This document shows positions 1 to 5,178 of a DNA stretch of 5,178 nucleotides, in pieces. The position numbers and the translations under genes are program-made. Below the pieces are notes generated by a model. It was given only the letters and a program-made list of their open reading frames with translations. It did not search any database and was not told where the DNA came from. How positions within the stretch are numbered: the first letter of the stretch is position 1; every line of letters starts with the position of its first letter. This stretch comes from Winogradskyella sp. GTDB lineage: Bacteria > Bacteroidota > Bacteroidia > Flavobacteriales > Flavobacteriaceae. The DNA is taken from the NCBI GenBank assembly GCA_030149115.1, contig JASBSE010000201.1:1-5178 (forward strand). The letters are read 5' to 3'.

Positions 1-22
1 GCATGTATTACGTCTAATTAAT

Positions 23-53
23 TTTGATGGGAATTAAAAAGTAAGTAGTTTTG
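23..53 (+). promoter_or_regulatory. Bacteroidota-type promoter of the DUF1573 gene
   Basis: TTTG at 23-26 matches the -33 element and TAGTTTTG at 46-53 matches the TAnnTTTG -7 element of the Bacteroidota housekeeping sigma factor. The 19-nt spacer is the usual length. Transcription would begin near 58-60, leaving a leader of under 20 nt before the ATG at 77. A second -7 match, TAATTTTG at 19-26, overlaps the -33 element, but its own -33 would lie off the left edge. There is no Shine-Dalgarno; instead AATTTAAA occurs twice in tandem at 62-77, giving an A/T-rich start region typical of the phylum. Confidence 0.7.
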
Positions 54-76
54 GTAGTATCAATTTAAAAATTTAA

Positions 77-508
77 ATGATGAAAAATTTAATAGCAATT
101 CTATTTGTAGGTTTAATCAGTTTTGGATCTTTTGCTCAAGACAAGAAAGTAGCTAAGATAGAGTTTAAGACCACAGTCATCGATTACGGAACAATTGAAA
201 AAGGTTCTGACGGTGTAAGAACATTTGAATTTACTAATACAGGAAATGCTCCTTTAGTAATTTCTAATGTAAAATCTACATGTGGATGTACAGTGCCTAA
301 AAAGCCGAAAGACCCAATTATGCCAGGAGAAACTGGTGAAATTGAAGTAAAATATGACACTAAGAGAGTTAATCCTATTAGAAAAACTATTACTGTTTAT
401 TCTAATGCCGAAACACCAACAGTGGCTCTAAAGATTAAAGGATTAGTTATAGATCCTGATAAAACTAGTGTTTTAGACAAAAAAGAAAAAAGTATGATTG
501 AGCAATAA
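77..508 (+). CDS. Exported DUF1573 domain protein
   Basis: This 143-residue protein has an N-terminal signal peptide (hydrophobic stretch about residues 5-19, probable cleavage after SFA, residue 20), so it should act in the periplasm or at the cell surface. The rest is one DUF1573 domain, an immunoglobulin-like beta-sandwich. Family hallmarks visible are DYGTI (36-40), FEFTNTGNAPLVI (50-62), STCGCTVP (67-74) with Cys69 and Cys71, and KTITVYSN (103-110). There is no lipobox, and no catalytic motif that I recognise. The family is abundant in Bacteroidota and its biochemical role is not established, so no function is proposed. ATG at 77 and ATG at 80 are equally possible starts; 77 is given. 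The gene has its own promoter and a strong terminator, so it is probably monocistronic. The Lys/Glu-rich tail (about 128-143) looks disordered. Confidence 0.9.
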   Translation: MMKNLIAILFVGLISFGSFAQDKKVAKIEFKTTVIDYGTIEKGSDGVRTFEFTNTGNAPLVISNVKSTCGCTVPKKPKDPIMPGETGEIEVKYDTKRVNPIRKTITVYSNAETPTVALKIKGLVIDPDKTSVLDKKEKSMIEQ

Positions 509-519
509 AACTCAATTAT
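479..519 (-). terminator. Candidate terminator for the aspartic protease gene
   Basis: Read on the minus strand, ATAATTGAG (519-511), an 8-nt loop and CTCAATCAT (502-494) form a 9-position stem with one A-C mismatch. It is followed after two bases by a T-rich tract with two runs of six T (491-486 and 484-479). The arrangement fits a Rho-independent terminator placed 20-60 nt after the protease stop codon, lying inside the 3' end of the convergent DUF1573 gene. The stem is AT-rich and modest, and Lys codons of the opposing gene supply the T-rich tract, so chance is possible. Confidence 0.4.
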
Positions 520-530
520 CATAATAAACT

Positions 531-563
531 AATGAGCTCTCAATCTGAGGGCTCATTTTTTTT
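531..563 (+). terminator. Strong Rho-independent terminator of the DUF1573 gene
   Basis: Positions 531-542 pair with 546-557 in a 12-bp stem (AATGAGC with GCTCATT outside, one U-G wobble at 538/550, then CTCA with TGAG) closed by a 3-nt loop. A run of eight T follows (556-563). It begins 22 nt after the DUF1573 stop codon. The structure overlaps the last codons and the TGA stop (542-540) of the minus-strand protease gene. Confidence 0.85.
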
Positions 564-1895
564 AAAGGCATTATCCAATTTAAACCTAAAAGTTTTTACC
601 TCTCCATAACGTTCTATTTTAAGCTTAATAGGTCTACCTGTTTTACCATGTAATATTTCATTTATTTGATTCAGTTTTAAATCATAGACCTCTTTTCCGT
701 TTATACTTAATAATATATCTCCTACTCTTAATCCTGCAGCATAAGCATTAGACGATTTTCGCAATTCAACAATACTATACATTGGTTTTAGCAACATTCT
801 ATGACTAAAAGAGAGGTCTATTTTCACAGAATTCATTTCATCATTCAAGCTGTAACCATCAGTTTTAGGCACTTTTATATGCTCCTTTACAAACATAGTT
901 CCATTGTGTTCTAATACTATACCACTGTTATTGTATGTAAAAGGCTTTTTATAGTAGTGGTTCTTTTTAAAATGTAATTTCCTATTAGTGTAATCCACAT
1001 ACAAATTAAAGCGCTTTAAAACATCACCTCCTAAACTACCATCTCTCTCTTTATATATTCTATTTGCATCTACCGAAACTGAATCAGGATAAGCTACATT
1101 GACATTTTTTAGATTAAAATCAGCTAATCGAAAACCTTTAATCTTAGACCTCTGTCCATAAACCGAGCCACTTAATCCTTTTCCGAGATAATCTCTAAAG
1201 AAAAGCGAATCATTTGGAACTATACCTTTAATCTTATCTTCAAACAACCATAAAGCATCACTACTACCTGTATCCATAAGAAGTTTTACATCTTTTGAGT
1301 CGGCACCTAACATAATTTCTCCGTCTAAATAGGGTTTATTTTTATGAATCTCAACCGGAATTGATTGCCATCGCTTCGATTTCTTTGGCTTAAAAAACTC
1401 AGGTTTATGTAATCTTATATACTTAGAACTGTAATTAATCTCAACAACAAAGTCTTTAAACACATCATACCCAATAATACCATGCACAACAACACCTAAT
1501 CGTGGTGTAAAGTTTATGTCCGTATCAAAAACCACATATAAATCTTGATTACTACCAACAGCATTTCCTATTCTAAATCTATTATAACTAGACTTTAAAG
1601 CTTCTATTTTTCCATCAGCACCTAAACCATGTAAATAAAATGTCTTTGTATTTCTTAAATCTAGTGAATCATTGGCAGTTAAATTGAACAATATAGGCTT
1701 GCTAACTCCAGTATCTAAAACAAAGGATAATTCTACTCCATTAATTTCAATTGGAATGATGATAAGATTAGCTGCAAACTCAAAATCTATTTTTTCACTG
1801 ACTTTATCCTTCAAAAAGAACTGACCTTGAGCAACAACAACCCAACTATTAAAGCATAAAAAGAGGAAAATTATATTTATATAAAGTCTTTTCAA
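540..1895 (-). CDS. Secreted two-lobed retropepsin-like aspartic protease with C-terminal PDZ domain
   Basis: This 451-residue protein has a signal peptide (residues 1-22, probable cleavage in VVVA/QGQ) and two tandem retropepsin-like lobes. Lobe 1 has the catalytic motif VLDTGVSKP (DTG 61-63) and closes with GIIGYDVFKDFVVEINY (139-155). Lobe 2 has LLMDTGSSDALW (DTG 208-210) and closes with GSLGGDVLKRFNLYVDY (286-302). A PDZ domain follows at about 372-440, with AAGLRVGDILLSINGKEV at 386-403. Aspartic proteases need two DTG loops per active site, so the lobes may pair within one chain; this is inference. The domain mix suggests an exported peptidase or substrate-binding protein of the envelope; substrate unknown. 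The start is TTG (1895-1893): TAA lies three codons upstream, the next Met is residue 195, and only a start here includes the signal peptide. No lipobox is seen. It is transcribed convergently to the DUF1573 gene and divergently from the aminotransferase. The best minus-strand -7 element is TATAGTTG (1940-1933, one mismatch), with no clear -33. Confidence 0.88.
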   Translation of the reverse strand: MKRLYINIIFLFLCFNSWVVVAQGQFFLKDKVSEKIDFEFAANLIIIPIEINGVELSFVLDTGVSKPILFNLTANDSLDLRNTKTFYLHGLGADGKIEALKSSYNRFRIGNAVGSNQDLYVVFDTDINFTPRLGVVVHGIIGYDVFKDFVVEINYSSKYIRLHKPEFFKPKKSKRWQSIPVEIHKNKPYLDGEIMLGADSKDVKLLMDTGSSDALWLFEDKIKGIVPNDSLFFRDYLGKGLSGSVYGQRSKIKGFRLADFNLKNVNVAYPDSVSVDANRIYKERDGSLGGDVLKRFNLYVDYTNRKLHFKKNHYYKKPFTYNNSGIVLEHNGTMFVKEHIKVPKTDGYSLNDEMNSVKIDLSFSHRMLLKPMYSIVELRKSSNAYAAGLRVGDILLSINGKEVYDLKLNQINEILHGKTGRPIKLKIERYGEVKTFRFKLDNAFKKNEPSD

Positions 1896-1926
1896 AATTG
1901 ATTAGATTTCACTGAATTTACAAATC

Positions 1927-1961
1927 TTTGCCCAACTATACATTTTCAGTGTTATTTTTTG
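1927..1961 (+). promoter_or_regulatory. Weak candidate promoter for the aminotransferase-murB pair
   Basis: TTTG at 1927-1930 could serve as -33 element, followed after 22 nt by TATTTTTTG (1953-1961), which is the TAnnTTTG -7 consensus with one extra T. This would give a leader of about 40 nt. An alternative uses TTG at 1898-1900 with AATCTTTG at 1923-1930, also imperfect. A promoter must lie in this divergent 113-bp spacer, but neither match is exact. Confidence 0.25.
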
Positions 1962-2008
1962 TAGAAACTTTAAGAAATTTCAGAACTTAGCACTTTAAAT
2001 TTTTAACC

Positions 2009-3199
2009 ATGCCTAAAATTTCTGAAAAAGGTATTAATATGCCAGAGTCACCTATTAGAAAATTGGTGCCATATGCTGAAGAAGCTCATAAACAAGGAAA
2101 AACTGTATATTACCTAAACATAGGACAACCAGATATTAAAACACCTGCAGTCGCATTAGATGCTGTCAAAGTTCATTCATTAGATATTCTTGCCTATTCG
2201 AGATCTGAAGGATCTGAGGAATACAGAAAGAAAATTGCAAAATACTACTTACACAATAATATTGAAGTAACCCATAACGACATTATTGTAACCACAGGTG
2301 GTAGTGAAGCATTGTTATTTGCTTTTGGTAGTATTATGGATGAAGATGATGAAATTATTATTCCAGAACCATTTTATGCCAATTACAACGGGTTTTCAAC
2401 CGCTTCTAGTGTTAAAGTCGTTCCTGTTATCTCAAAAATTGAAGACAACTTTGCTTTACCGCCAATTGAAGAATTCGAAAAATTAATCACGCCAAAAACC
2501 AAAGCGATTCTTATTTGTAATCCAGGTAACCCGACAGGTTATTTATATTCTAAAGAAGAAATAAGCAAACTAGCTGCAATTGTTAAAAAACATGATTTAT
2601 TCTTAATTGCTGACGAAGTATATAGAGAGTTTGTTTATGATGGCATAGAGCACTATTCAATTCTTCAAGAACCTGGTTTAGAAGAGCATGCTATTGTTAT
2701 AGATTCTGTTTCTAAGCGTTATAGCATGTGTGGTGCTCGCATTGGTTATTTGGTTTCTAAAAATAAAGACGTAATAAAAACGGCATTAAAGTTTGCGCAA
2801 GCAAGATTAAGCCCACCTACATTAGCACAAATAGCTAGTGAAGCTGCATTGCAAACTCCACAAAGCTACTTTGACGATGTTAAAGAAGAATACGTAAAAC
2901 GAAGAAATACTCTAATTGAGGGTCTAGAAAATATTCCTGGTGTAAAGGTTGCTAAACCTAACGGAGCTTTTTATTGTATTGCAGAATTACCAGTTAAAAA
3001 CTCAGATGATTTTGCACGTTGGCTATTAGAATCCTTTGATTATGAAAATAGCACAATAATGGTGGCGCCAGCTGCTGGCTTCTACTCTACTCCTGGTGTT
3101 GGTCGCAACCAAATTAGAATTGCATACGTATTAAATGAAAATAGTCTAAAAACTGCTGTTAAAATCTTAGAAGAAGCATTAAAAGTTTACAAAGACTAA
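2009..3199 (+). CDS. Class I PLP-dependent aminotransferase (aspartate aminotransferase-like)
   Basis: This 396-residue cytoplasmic enzyme has the full fold-type I aminotransferase signature: Tyr63 in LAYSRSEG, TTGGSEAL (95-102) for the cofactor phosphate, NPGNPTG (171-177, Asn174), ADEVY (201-205, Asp202 for the pyridine nitrogen and Tyr205), the Schiff-base Lys236 in SVSKRYSMCGARIGY (233-247, with Arg244 for the phosphate), and Arg370 in NQIRIAY for the substrate alpha-carboxylate. It should transfer an amino group between an amino acid and a 2-oxo acid. The closest general description is aspartate aminotransferase-like; the true amino donor cannot be read, because side-chain specificity in this group varies. 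Length is normal and all key residues are present. The ATG at 2009 is preferred to Met11, since the N-terminal stretch ISEKGINMPESPIRKL reads as a continuous family-like start. The stop codon overlaps the murB start by one base, so the two genes are almost certainly one transcript and may be translationally coupled. Confidence 0.92.
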   Translation: MPKISEKGINMPESPIRKLVPYAEEAHKQGKTVYYLNIGQPDIKTPAVALDAVKVHSLDILAYSRSEGSEEYRKKIAKYYLHNNIEVTHNDIIVTTGGSEALLFAFGSIMDEDDEIIIPEPFYANYNGFSTASSVKVVPVISKIEDNFALPPIEEFEKLITPKTKAILICNPGNPTGYLYSKEEISKLAAIVKKHDLFLIADEVYREFVYDGIEHYSILQEPGLEEHAIVIDSVSKRYSMCGARIGYLVSKNKDVIKTALKFAQARLSPPTLAQIASEAALQTPQSYFDDVKEEYVKRRNTLIEGLENIPGVKVAKPNGAFYCIAELPVKNSDDFARWLLESFDYENSTIMVAPAAGFYSTPGVGRNQIRIAYVLNENSLKTAVKILEEALKVYKD

Positions 3200-4212
3200 T
3201 GGTTATAGAACACAATGTTTCATTACAACCCTACAATACCTTTGGTTTAAATGCTAAGGCTAAATCGTATTGTAACATTACAAATGAAACTGCTCTTACA
3301 GAAGTTTTAAAAACTGAAATTAAGCAATCTCTATTTATTCTTGGTGGTGGAAGCAACATGCTACTCACCAAAGATATTGAAGCCTTAGTACTTCATATTA
3401 ACTTAAAAGGTATTGAGGTAACAAAAGAAACTGAAGACGTTGTTTTTGTTAAAGCTATGGCTGGTGAAAACTGGCATCAATTCGTCCTATGGTGTATAAA
3501 ACACAACTATGGAGGTATTGAGAATTTATCATTAATTCCTGGTAATGTTGGGACTTCTCCTATTCAAAATATAGGAGCTTATGGTGTAGAGCTAAAAGAT
3601 GTATTTGAAAGTTGCGAGGCCATTAATATCAACGACCAAAGCACAAGAACTTTCACAAAAGAAGATTGCCAATTTGGGTATAGAGAATCTGTTTTTAAGC
3701 AAGAGTTAAAAGGCGAATACATAATTACAAGTGTTACTTTTAAACTAACTAGGCAAAATCACAAACTTCATACAGATTATGGAGCCATAAAACAACAACT
3801 CGAAGCATCTAATGTATCAAAGCCAACAATCAAAAATGTTTCTAATGCTGTAATAGCCATTAGACAAAGTAAATTACCAGACCCAAAAGAAATAGGTAAT
3901 AGTGGTAGTTTTTTTAAAAACCCTGTTATTAATATAGAGCAATTCAAAACATTGCAATCTAATTTTCCCGATGCACCTTCATATAAAGCTTCTGATAGCA
4001 TGGTAAAAGTTCCTGCTGGATGGCTTATAGAACAAGCTGGCTTCAAAGGGAAACGATTTAATGATTATGGTGTACACAAAAAGCAAGCCTTAGTATTAGT
4101 TAACTATGGTAATGCTGATGGAAGTGATATATATAAGCTAGCCGTTTTAATTCAAAAAACAATAAAGCGAATTTTTGATATCTCCATTGAAACAGAAGTA
4201 AACATTATATAA
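3199..4212 (+). CDS. murB: UDP-N-acetylenolpyruvoylglucosamine reductase (MurB, type I)
   Basis: MurB uses NADPH and FAD to reduce the enolpyruvyl group of UDP-GlcNAc-enolpyruvate to UDP-N-acetylmuramate, in the cytoplasmic branch of peptidoglycan synthesis. The 337 residues match the length of the E. coli-like type I enzymes. Visible motifs are the N-terminal LQPYNTFGL (9-17), the FAD-binding ILGGGSNMLL (47-56), and SLIPGNVGTSPIQNIGAYG (111-129). Also present are GYRESVFK (160-167) with catalytic Arg162, KLPDPKEIGNSGSFFKNP (225-242) with the proton-donor Ser237, and the C-terminal ETEV (331-334) with Glu333. Tyr194 lies in the type I substrate loop region (HTDYGAIKQQL). All catalytic residues are therefore in place. 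The ATG shares one base with the aminotransferase stop (TAATG) and has no Shine-Dalgarno, which suggests reinitiation by ribosomes that finish the upstream gene. A hairpin terminator follows four bases after the stop. Usually single copy and essential. Confidence 0.97.
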   Translation: MVIEHNVSLQPYNTFGLNAKAKSYCNITNETALTEVLKTEIKQSLFILGGGSNMLLTKDIEALVLHINLKGIEVTKETEDVVFVKAMAGENWHQFVLWCIKHNYGGIENLSLIPGNVGTSPIQNIGAYGVELKDVFESCEAININDQSTRTFTKEDCQFGYRESVFKQELKGEYIITSVTFKLTRQNHKLHTDYGAIKQQLEASNVSKPTIKNVSNAVIAIRQSKLPDPKEIGNSGSFFKNPVINIEQFKTLQSNFPDAPSYKASDSMVKVPAGWLIEQAGFKGKRFNDYGVHKKQALVLVNYGNADGSDIYKLAVLIQKTIKRIFDISIETEVNII

Positions 4213-4215
4213 AAA

Positions 4216-4245
4216 CAAAAGTCGTAATGAGGGTTACGACTTTTG
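4216..4245 (+). terminator. Rho-independent terminator after murB
   Basis: CAAAAGTCGTAA (4216-4227) and TTACGACTTTTG (4234-4245) form a perfect 12-bp inverted repeat with a TGAGGG loop, starting four bases after the murB stop. The core GTCGTAA/TTACGAC followed by TTTT gives the terminator form; the matching AAAA on the left arm means it could also work in the opposite direction. It separates the aminotransferase-murB pair from the sigma-factor genes. Confidence 0.8.
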
Positions 4246-4248
4246 AAT

Positions 4249-4306
4249 TTAGAATAATCTTTTAAATGTGCTACTAACCAATCTCTATGAAAAATGATTA
4301 TTCTAA
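4249..4306. repeat. 11-bp perfect inverted repeat with 36-nt spacer
   Basis: TTAGAATAATC (4249-4259) is the exact reverse complement of GATTATTCTAA (4296-4306). It lies between the murB terminator and the promoter region of the sigma-factor gene. It could be two half-sites for a regulator or the base of a long hairpin. The arms are AT-rich and no T run follows, so it is not an obvious terminator. No function is assigned. Confidence 0.4.
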
Positions 4307-4349
4307 CTTTATATAATGAAATACTTATATTACTGTATTTAACTATATT

Positions 4350-4357
4350 TACGTTTG
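4350..4357 (+). promoter_or_regulatory. -7 element upstream of the ECF sigma factor gene
   Basis: TACGTTTG matches the Bacteroidota -7 consensus TAnnTTTG exactly. No TTG lies at the expected distance upstream (about 4327-4333), so the -33 half is missing or divergent. Transcription would start near 4363, giving a leader of about 45 nt before the TTG start at 4408. A weak -33 would suit a promoter needing an activator, but this is inference. No autoregulatory ECF promoter could be recognised. Confidence 0.45.
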
Positions 4358-4407
4358 CAAATCCATTTTGGATGTTGTAAAAATCTAAAAACTAAGATTT
4401 TAACATT

Positions 4408-4941
4408 TTGAGCATCACACCAATTGAACAGAAAATAATAGATTTATTAGCCAAGGGAGACAAGCGTGCTTTAGATTTATTATATGAAAACTATTCTAGC
4501 AGTCTCTATGGTGTTATTTTAAAAGTCACAATAAACGAAGAAATAGCTCAAGATGCACTACAAGAAACCTTTGTAAAAGTTTGGAAAAACGCTAAAAAAT
4601 ACGACTCTAAAAAGGCTAAATTATTTACTTGGCTCTATCGTATTGCCAGAAACACAGCTATTGATAAATTACGAAGTCACAATATTAAATTTGAAAAGGA
4701 AGTCCAGATTGCCGATTCAAACGTATATAAGTTAGCAACGTCAGGATTAAATCAGGATGCGATTGATTTAAGAAAGCATGTTGCAACCCTGGACATAAAG
4801 TACCAAACTGTGTTAAAAGCCTTGTTTTTTGAGGGTATGACACAGCAGGAAGCGAGCGAAGAGCTTGACATTCCACTAGGTACCATAAAGTCCAGATTAA
4901 AAATTGGATTAAGAGAATTAAAGAAGATCTATAATCCATAA
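4408..4941 (+). CDS. ECF-type RNA polymerase sigma factor (sigma-70 family)
   Basis: This 177-residue protein has only the two domains of an extracytoplasmic-function sigma factor. Region 2 spans about 18-92, with the core-binding helix AQDALQETFVKVWKN (47-61) and the -10 recognition part FTWLYRIARNTAIDKLR (73-89). Region 4 spans about 122-173, with the helix-turn-helix MTQQEASEELDIPLGTIKSRL (144-164, key part QQEASEELDIPLGTIKSR). It binds core RNA polymerase and directs it to a specific regulon; the signal and targets are not visible here. The start is TTG at 4408-4410: the frame is closed by TAA at 4393-4395, no in-frame ATG occurs before residue 144, and TTG is the only standard start that keeps region 2 whole. 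The next gene, 12 bp downstream, encodes a probable anti-sigma factor, so the pair forms a typical sigma/anti-sigma operon. I do not assign an ECF subgroup. Confidence 0.93.
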   Translation: MSITPIEQKIIDLLAKGDKRALDLLYENYSSSLYGVILKVTINEEIAQDALQETFVKVWKNAKKYDSKKAKLFTWLYRIARNTAIDKLRSHNIKFEKEVQIADSNVYKLATSGLNQDAIDLRKHVATLDIKYQTVLKALFFEGMTQQEASEELDIPLGTIKSRLKIGLRELKKIYNP

Positions 4942-4953
4942 AATGATACAGTC

Positions 4954-5178
4954 ATGAACAAAGAAGTACAAACATTTTTAGAATCTGGATTACTGGATAA
5001 GTACTTGATTGGAGCTACTACAGCTTCCGAAACTGTAGAGGTGGAATCGTACATTTCAAAATACCCAGAGGTAAAAGAAGAATATGATCTTTTACAGGAT
5101 CAATTAGAGTTGGTAGCAAAAGCTCAGGCTATTAGACCACCTTCATATACTCTCGATGAGATTATGGATGCTATTGAT
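4954..5178 (+). CDS. Probable anti-sigma factor, N-terminal part (runs off the window)
   Basis: The open frame from ATG 4954 gives 75 residues and is still open at the window edge, so only the N-terminus is seen. It begins MNKEVQTFLESGLLDKYLIG and continues with an acidic helical stretch containing ESYISKYPEV (31-40) and KEEYDLLQDQLELVAKAQA (41-59). The pattern of SGLL-x-KY-x-x-G followed by a Glu-rich segment and YPEV-x-x-E is the usual N-terminal anti-sigma domain of RskA-like regulators in this phylum. In that family the cytoplasmic helical domain holds the cognate ECF factor inactive, and a single membrane helix plus an extracytoplasmic domain follow. Those parts would lie beyond 5178 and are not seen. 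No Cys/His zinc motif is present in the visible part. The gene lies 12 bp after the sigma factor stop in the same direction, which supports the role. An ATG at 4943 opens only a four-codon frame and is not the start. Confidence 0.75.
   Translation, partial: MNKEVQTFLESGLLDKYLIGATTASETVEVESYISKYPEVKEEYDLLQDQLELVAKAQAIRPPSYTLDEIMDAID

Noticed and set aside
1..22. Possible end of an upstream gene at the left edge
   Set aside because: Stops occur in all plus frames by position 37 (for example TAA at 19-21), and the few residues before them match nothing I can recognise, so no gene can be called.
497..544. Alternative pairing of ATTGAG (497-502) with a second CTCAAT (539-544), which could act as an antiterminator
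   Set aside because: The left arm is within the translated end of the DUF1573 gene and the 6-bp AT-rich pairing cannot compete with the 12-bp terminator stem.
1854..1856. Cys14 of the protease (LFLC, residues 11-14) as a possible lipoprotein attachment site
   Set aside because: The residues before it do not fit a lipobox and the hydrophobic core would be cut too short; cleavage after VVVA at residue 22 is a better fit.
2298..2486. 62-codon plus-strand frame inside the aminotransferase gene
   Set aside because: Out-of-frame shadow of a complete enzyme; low-complexity composition and no promoter or spacing that would support translation.
3777..4046. 89-codon open frame on the minus strand inside murB
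   Set aside because: It lies opposite the most conserved part of murB (GNSGSFFKNP to IEQAGFKG), resembles no family I know, and is best explained as a shadow of a strongly constrained gene.
4312..4317. TATAAT resembling an E. coli -10 box
   Set aside because: The Bacteroidota primary sigma factor recognises TAnnTTTG instead, no TTGACA-like element is spaced correctly, and such hexamers are common in AT-rich spacers.
4685..4939. 84-codon open frame on the minus strand inside the sigma factor gene
   Set aside because: It is fully opposite region 4 of the sigma factor, has no start context, and its residue pattern shows no domain.

Overview
The window looks like an ordinary chromosomal segment of a member of the Bacteroidota, most likely a flavobacterium. 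The evidence is the AT-rich composition, A/T-rich start regions with no Shine-Dalgarno motif, a well-formed Bacteroidota-type promoter (TTTG, 19 nt, TAnnTTTG) before the first gene, and the protein families themselves. I assign the phylum with good confidence; the family is inference.

Layout: positions 1-76 hold a promoter and short leader. A small exported DUF1573 protein (+, 77-508) faces a convergent exported aspartic protease with a PDZ domain (-, 540-1895). Only 31 bp separate them, and the plus-strand terminator reaches into the 3' end of the protease gene. A divergent 113-bp spacer (1896-2008) precedes a class I PLP-dependent aminotransferase (+, 2009-3199). Its stop codon overlaps the start of murB (+, 3199-4212) in TAATG. 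A strong hairpin terminator closes that pair. The next spacer (4213-4407, 195 bp) contains the terminator, an 11-bp inverted repeat, a -7 promoter element and a hairpin. It leads to an ECF sigma factor (+, 4408-4941) and, 12 bp later, the N-terminal 75 codons of its probable anti-sigma factor, which runs off the right edge.

How the genes work together: MurB performs the second committed step of peptidoglycan precursor synthesis in the cytoplasm, and the aminotransferase is probably co-translated with it. The sigma/anti-sigma pair is a classic regulatory cassette whose signal and regulon cannot be read from this window. The DUF1573 protein and the protease both carry signal peptides and act outside the cytoplasm, but nothing shows that they work together.

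Two of the six genes (protease and sigma factor) appear to start with TTG. I found no RNA gene, mobile element, CRISPR array or long repeat, and no gene-free stretch over 300 bp. I do not see a convincing undescribed system; the most interesting items are the single-chain two-lobed protease architecture and the structured leader of the sigma-factor gene.
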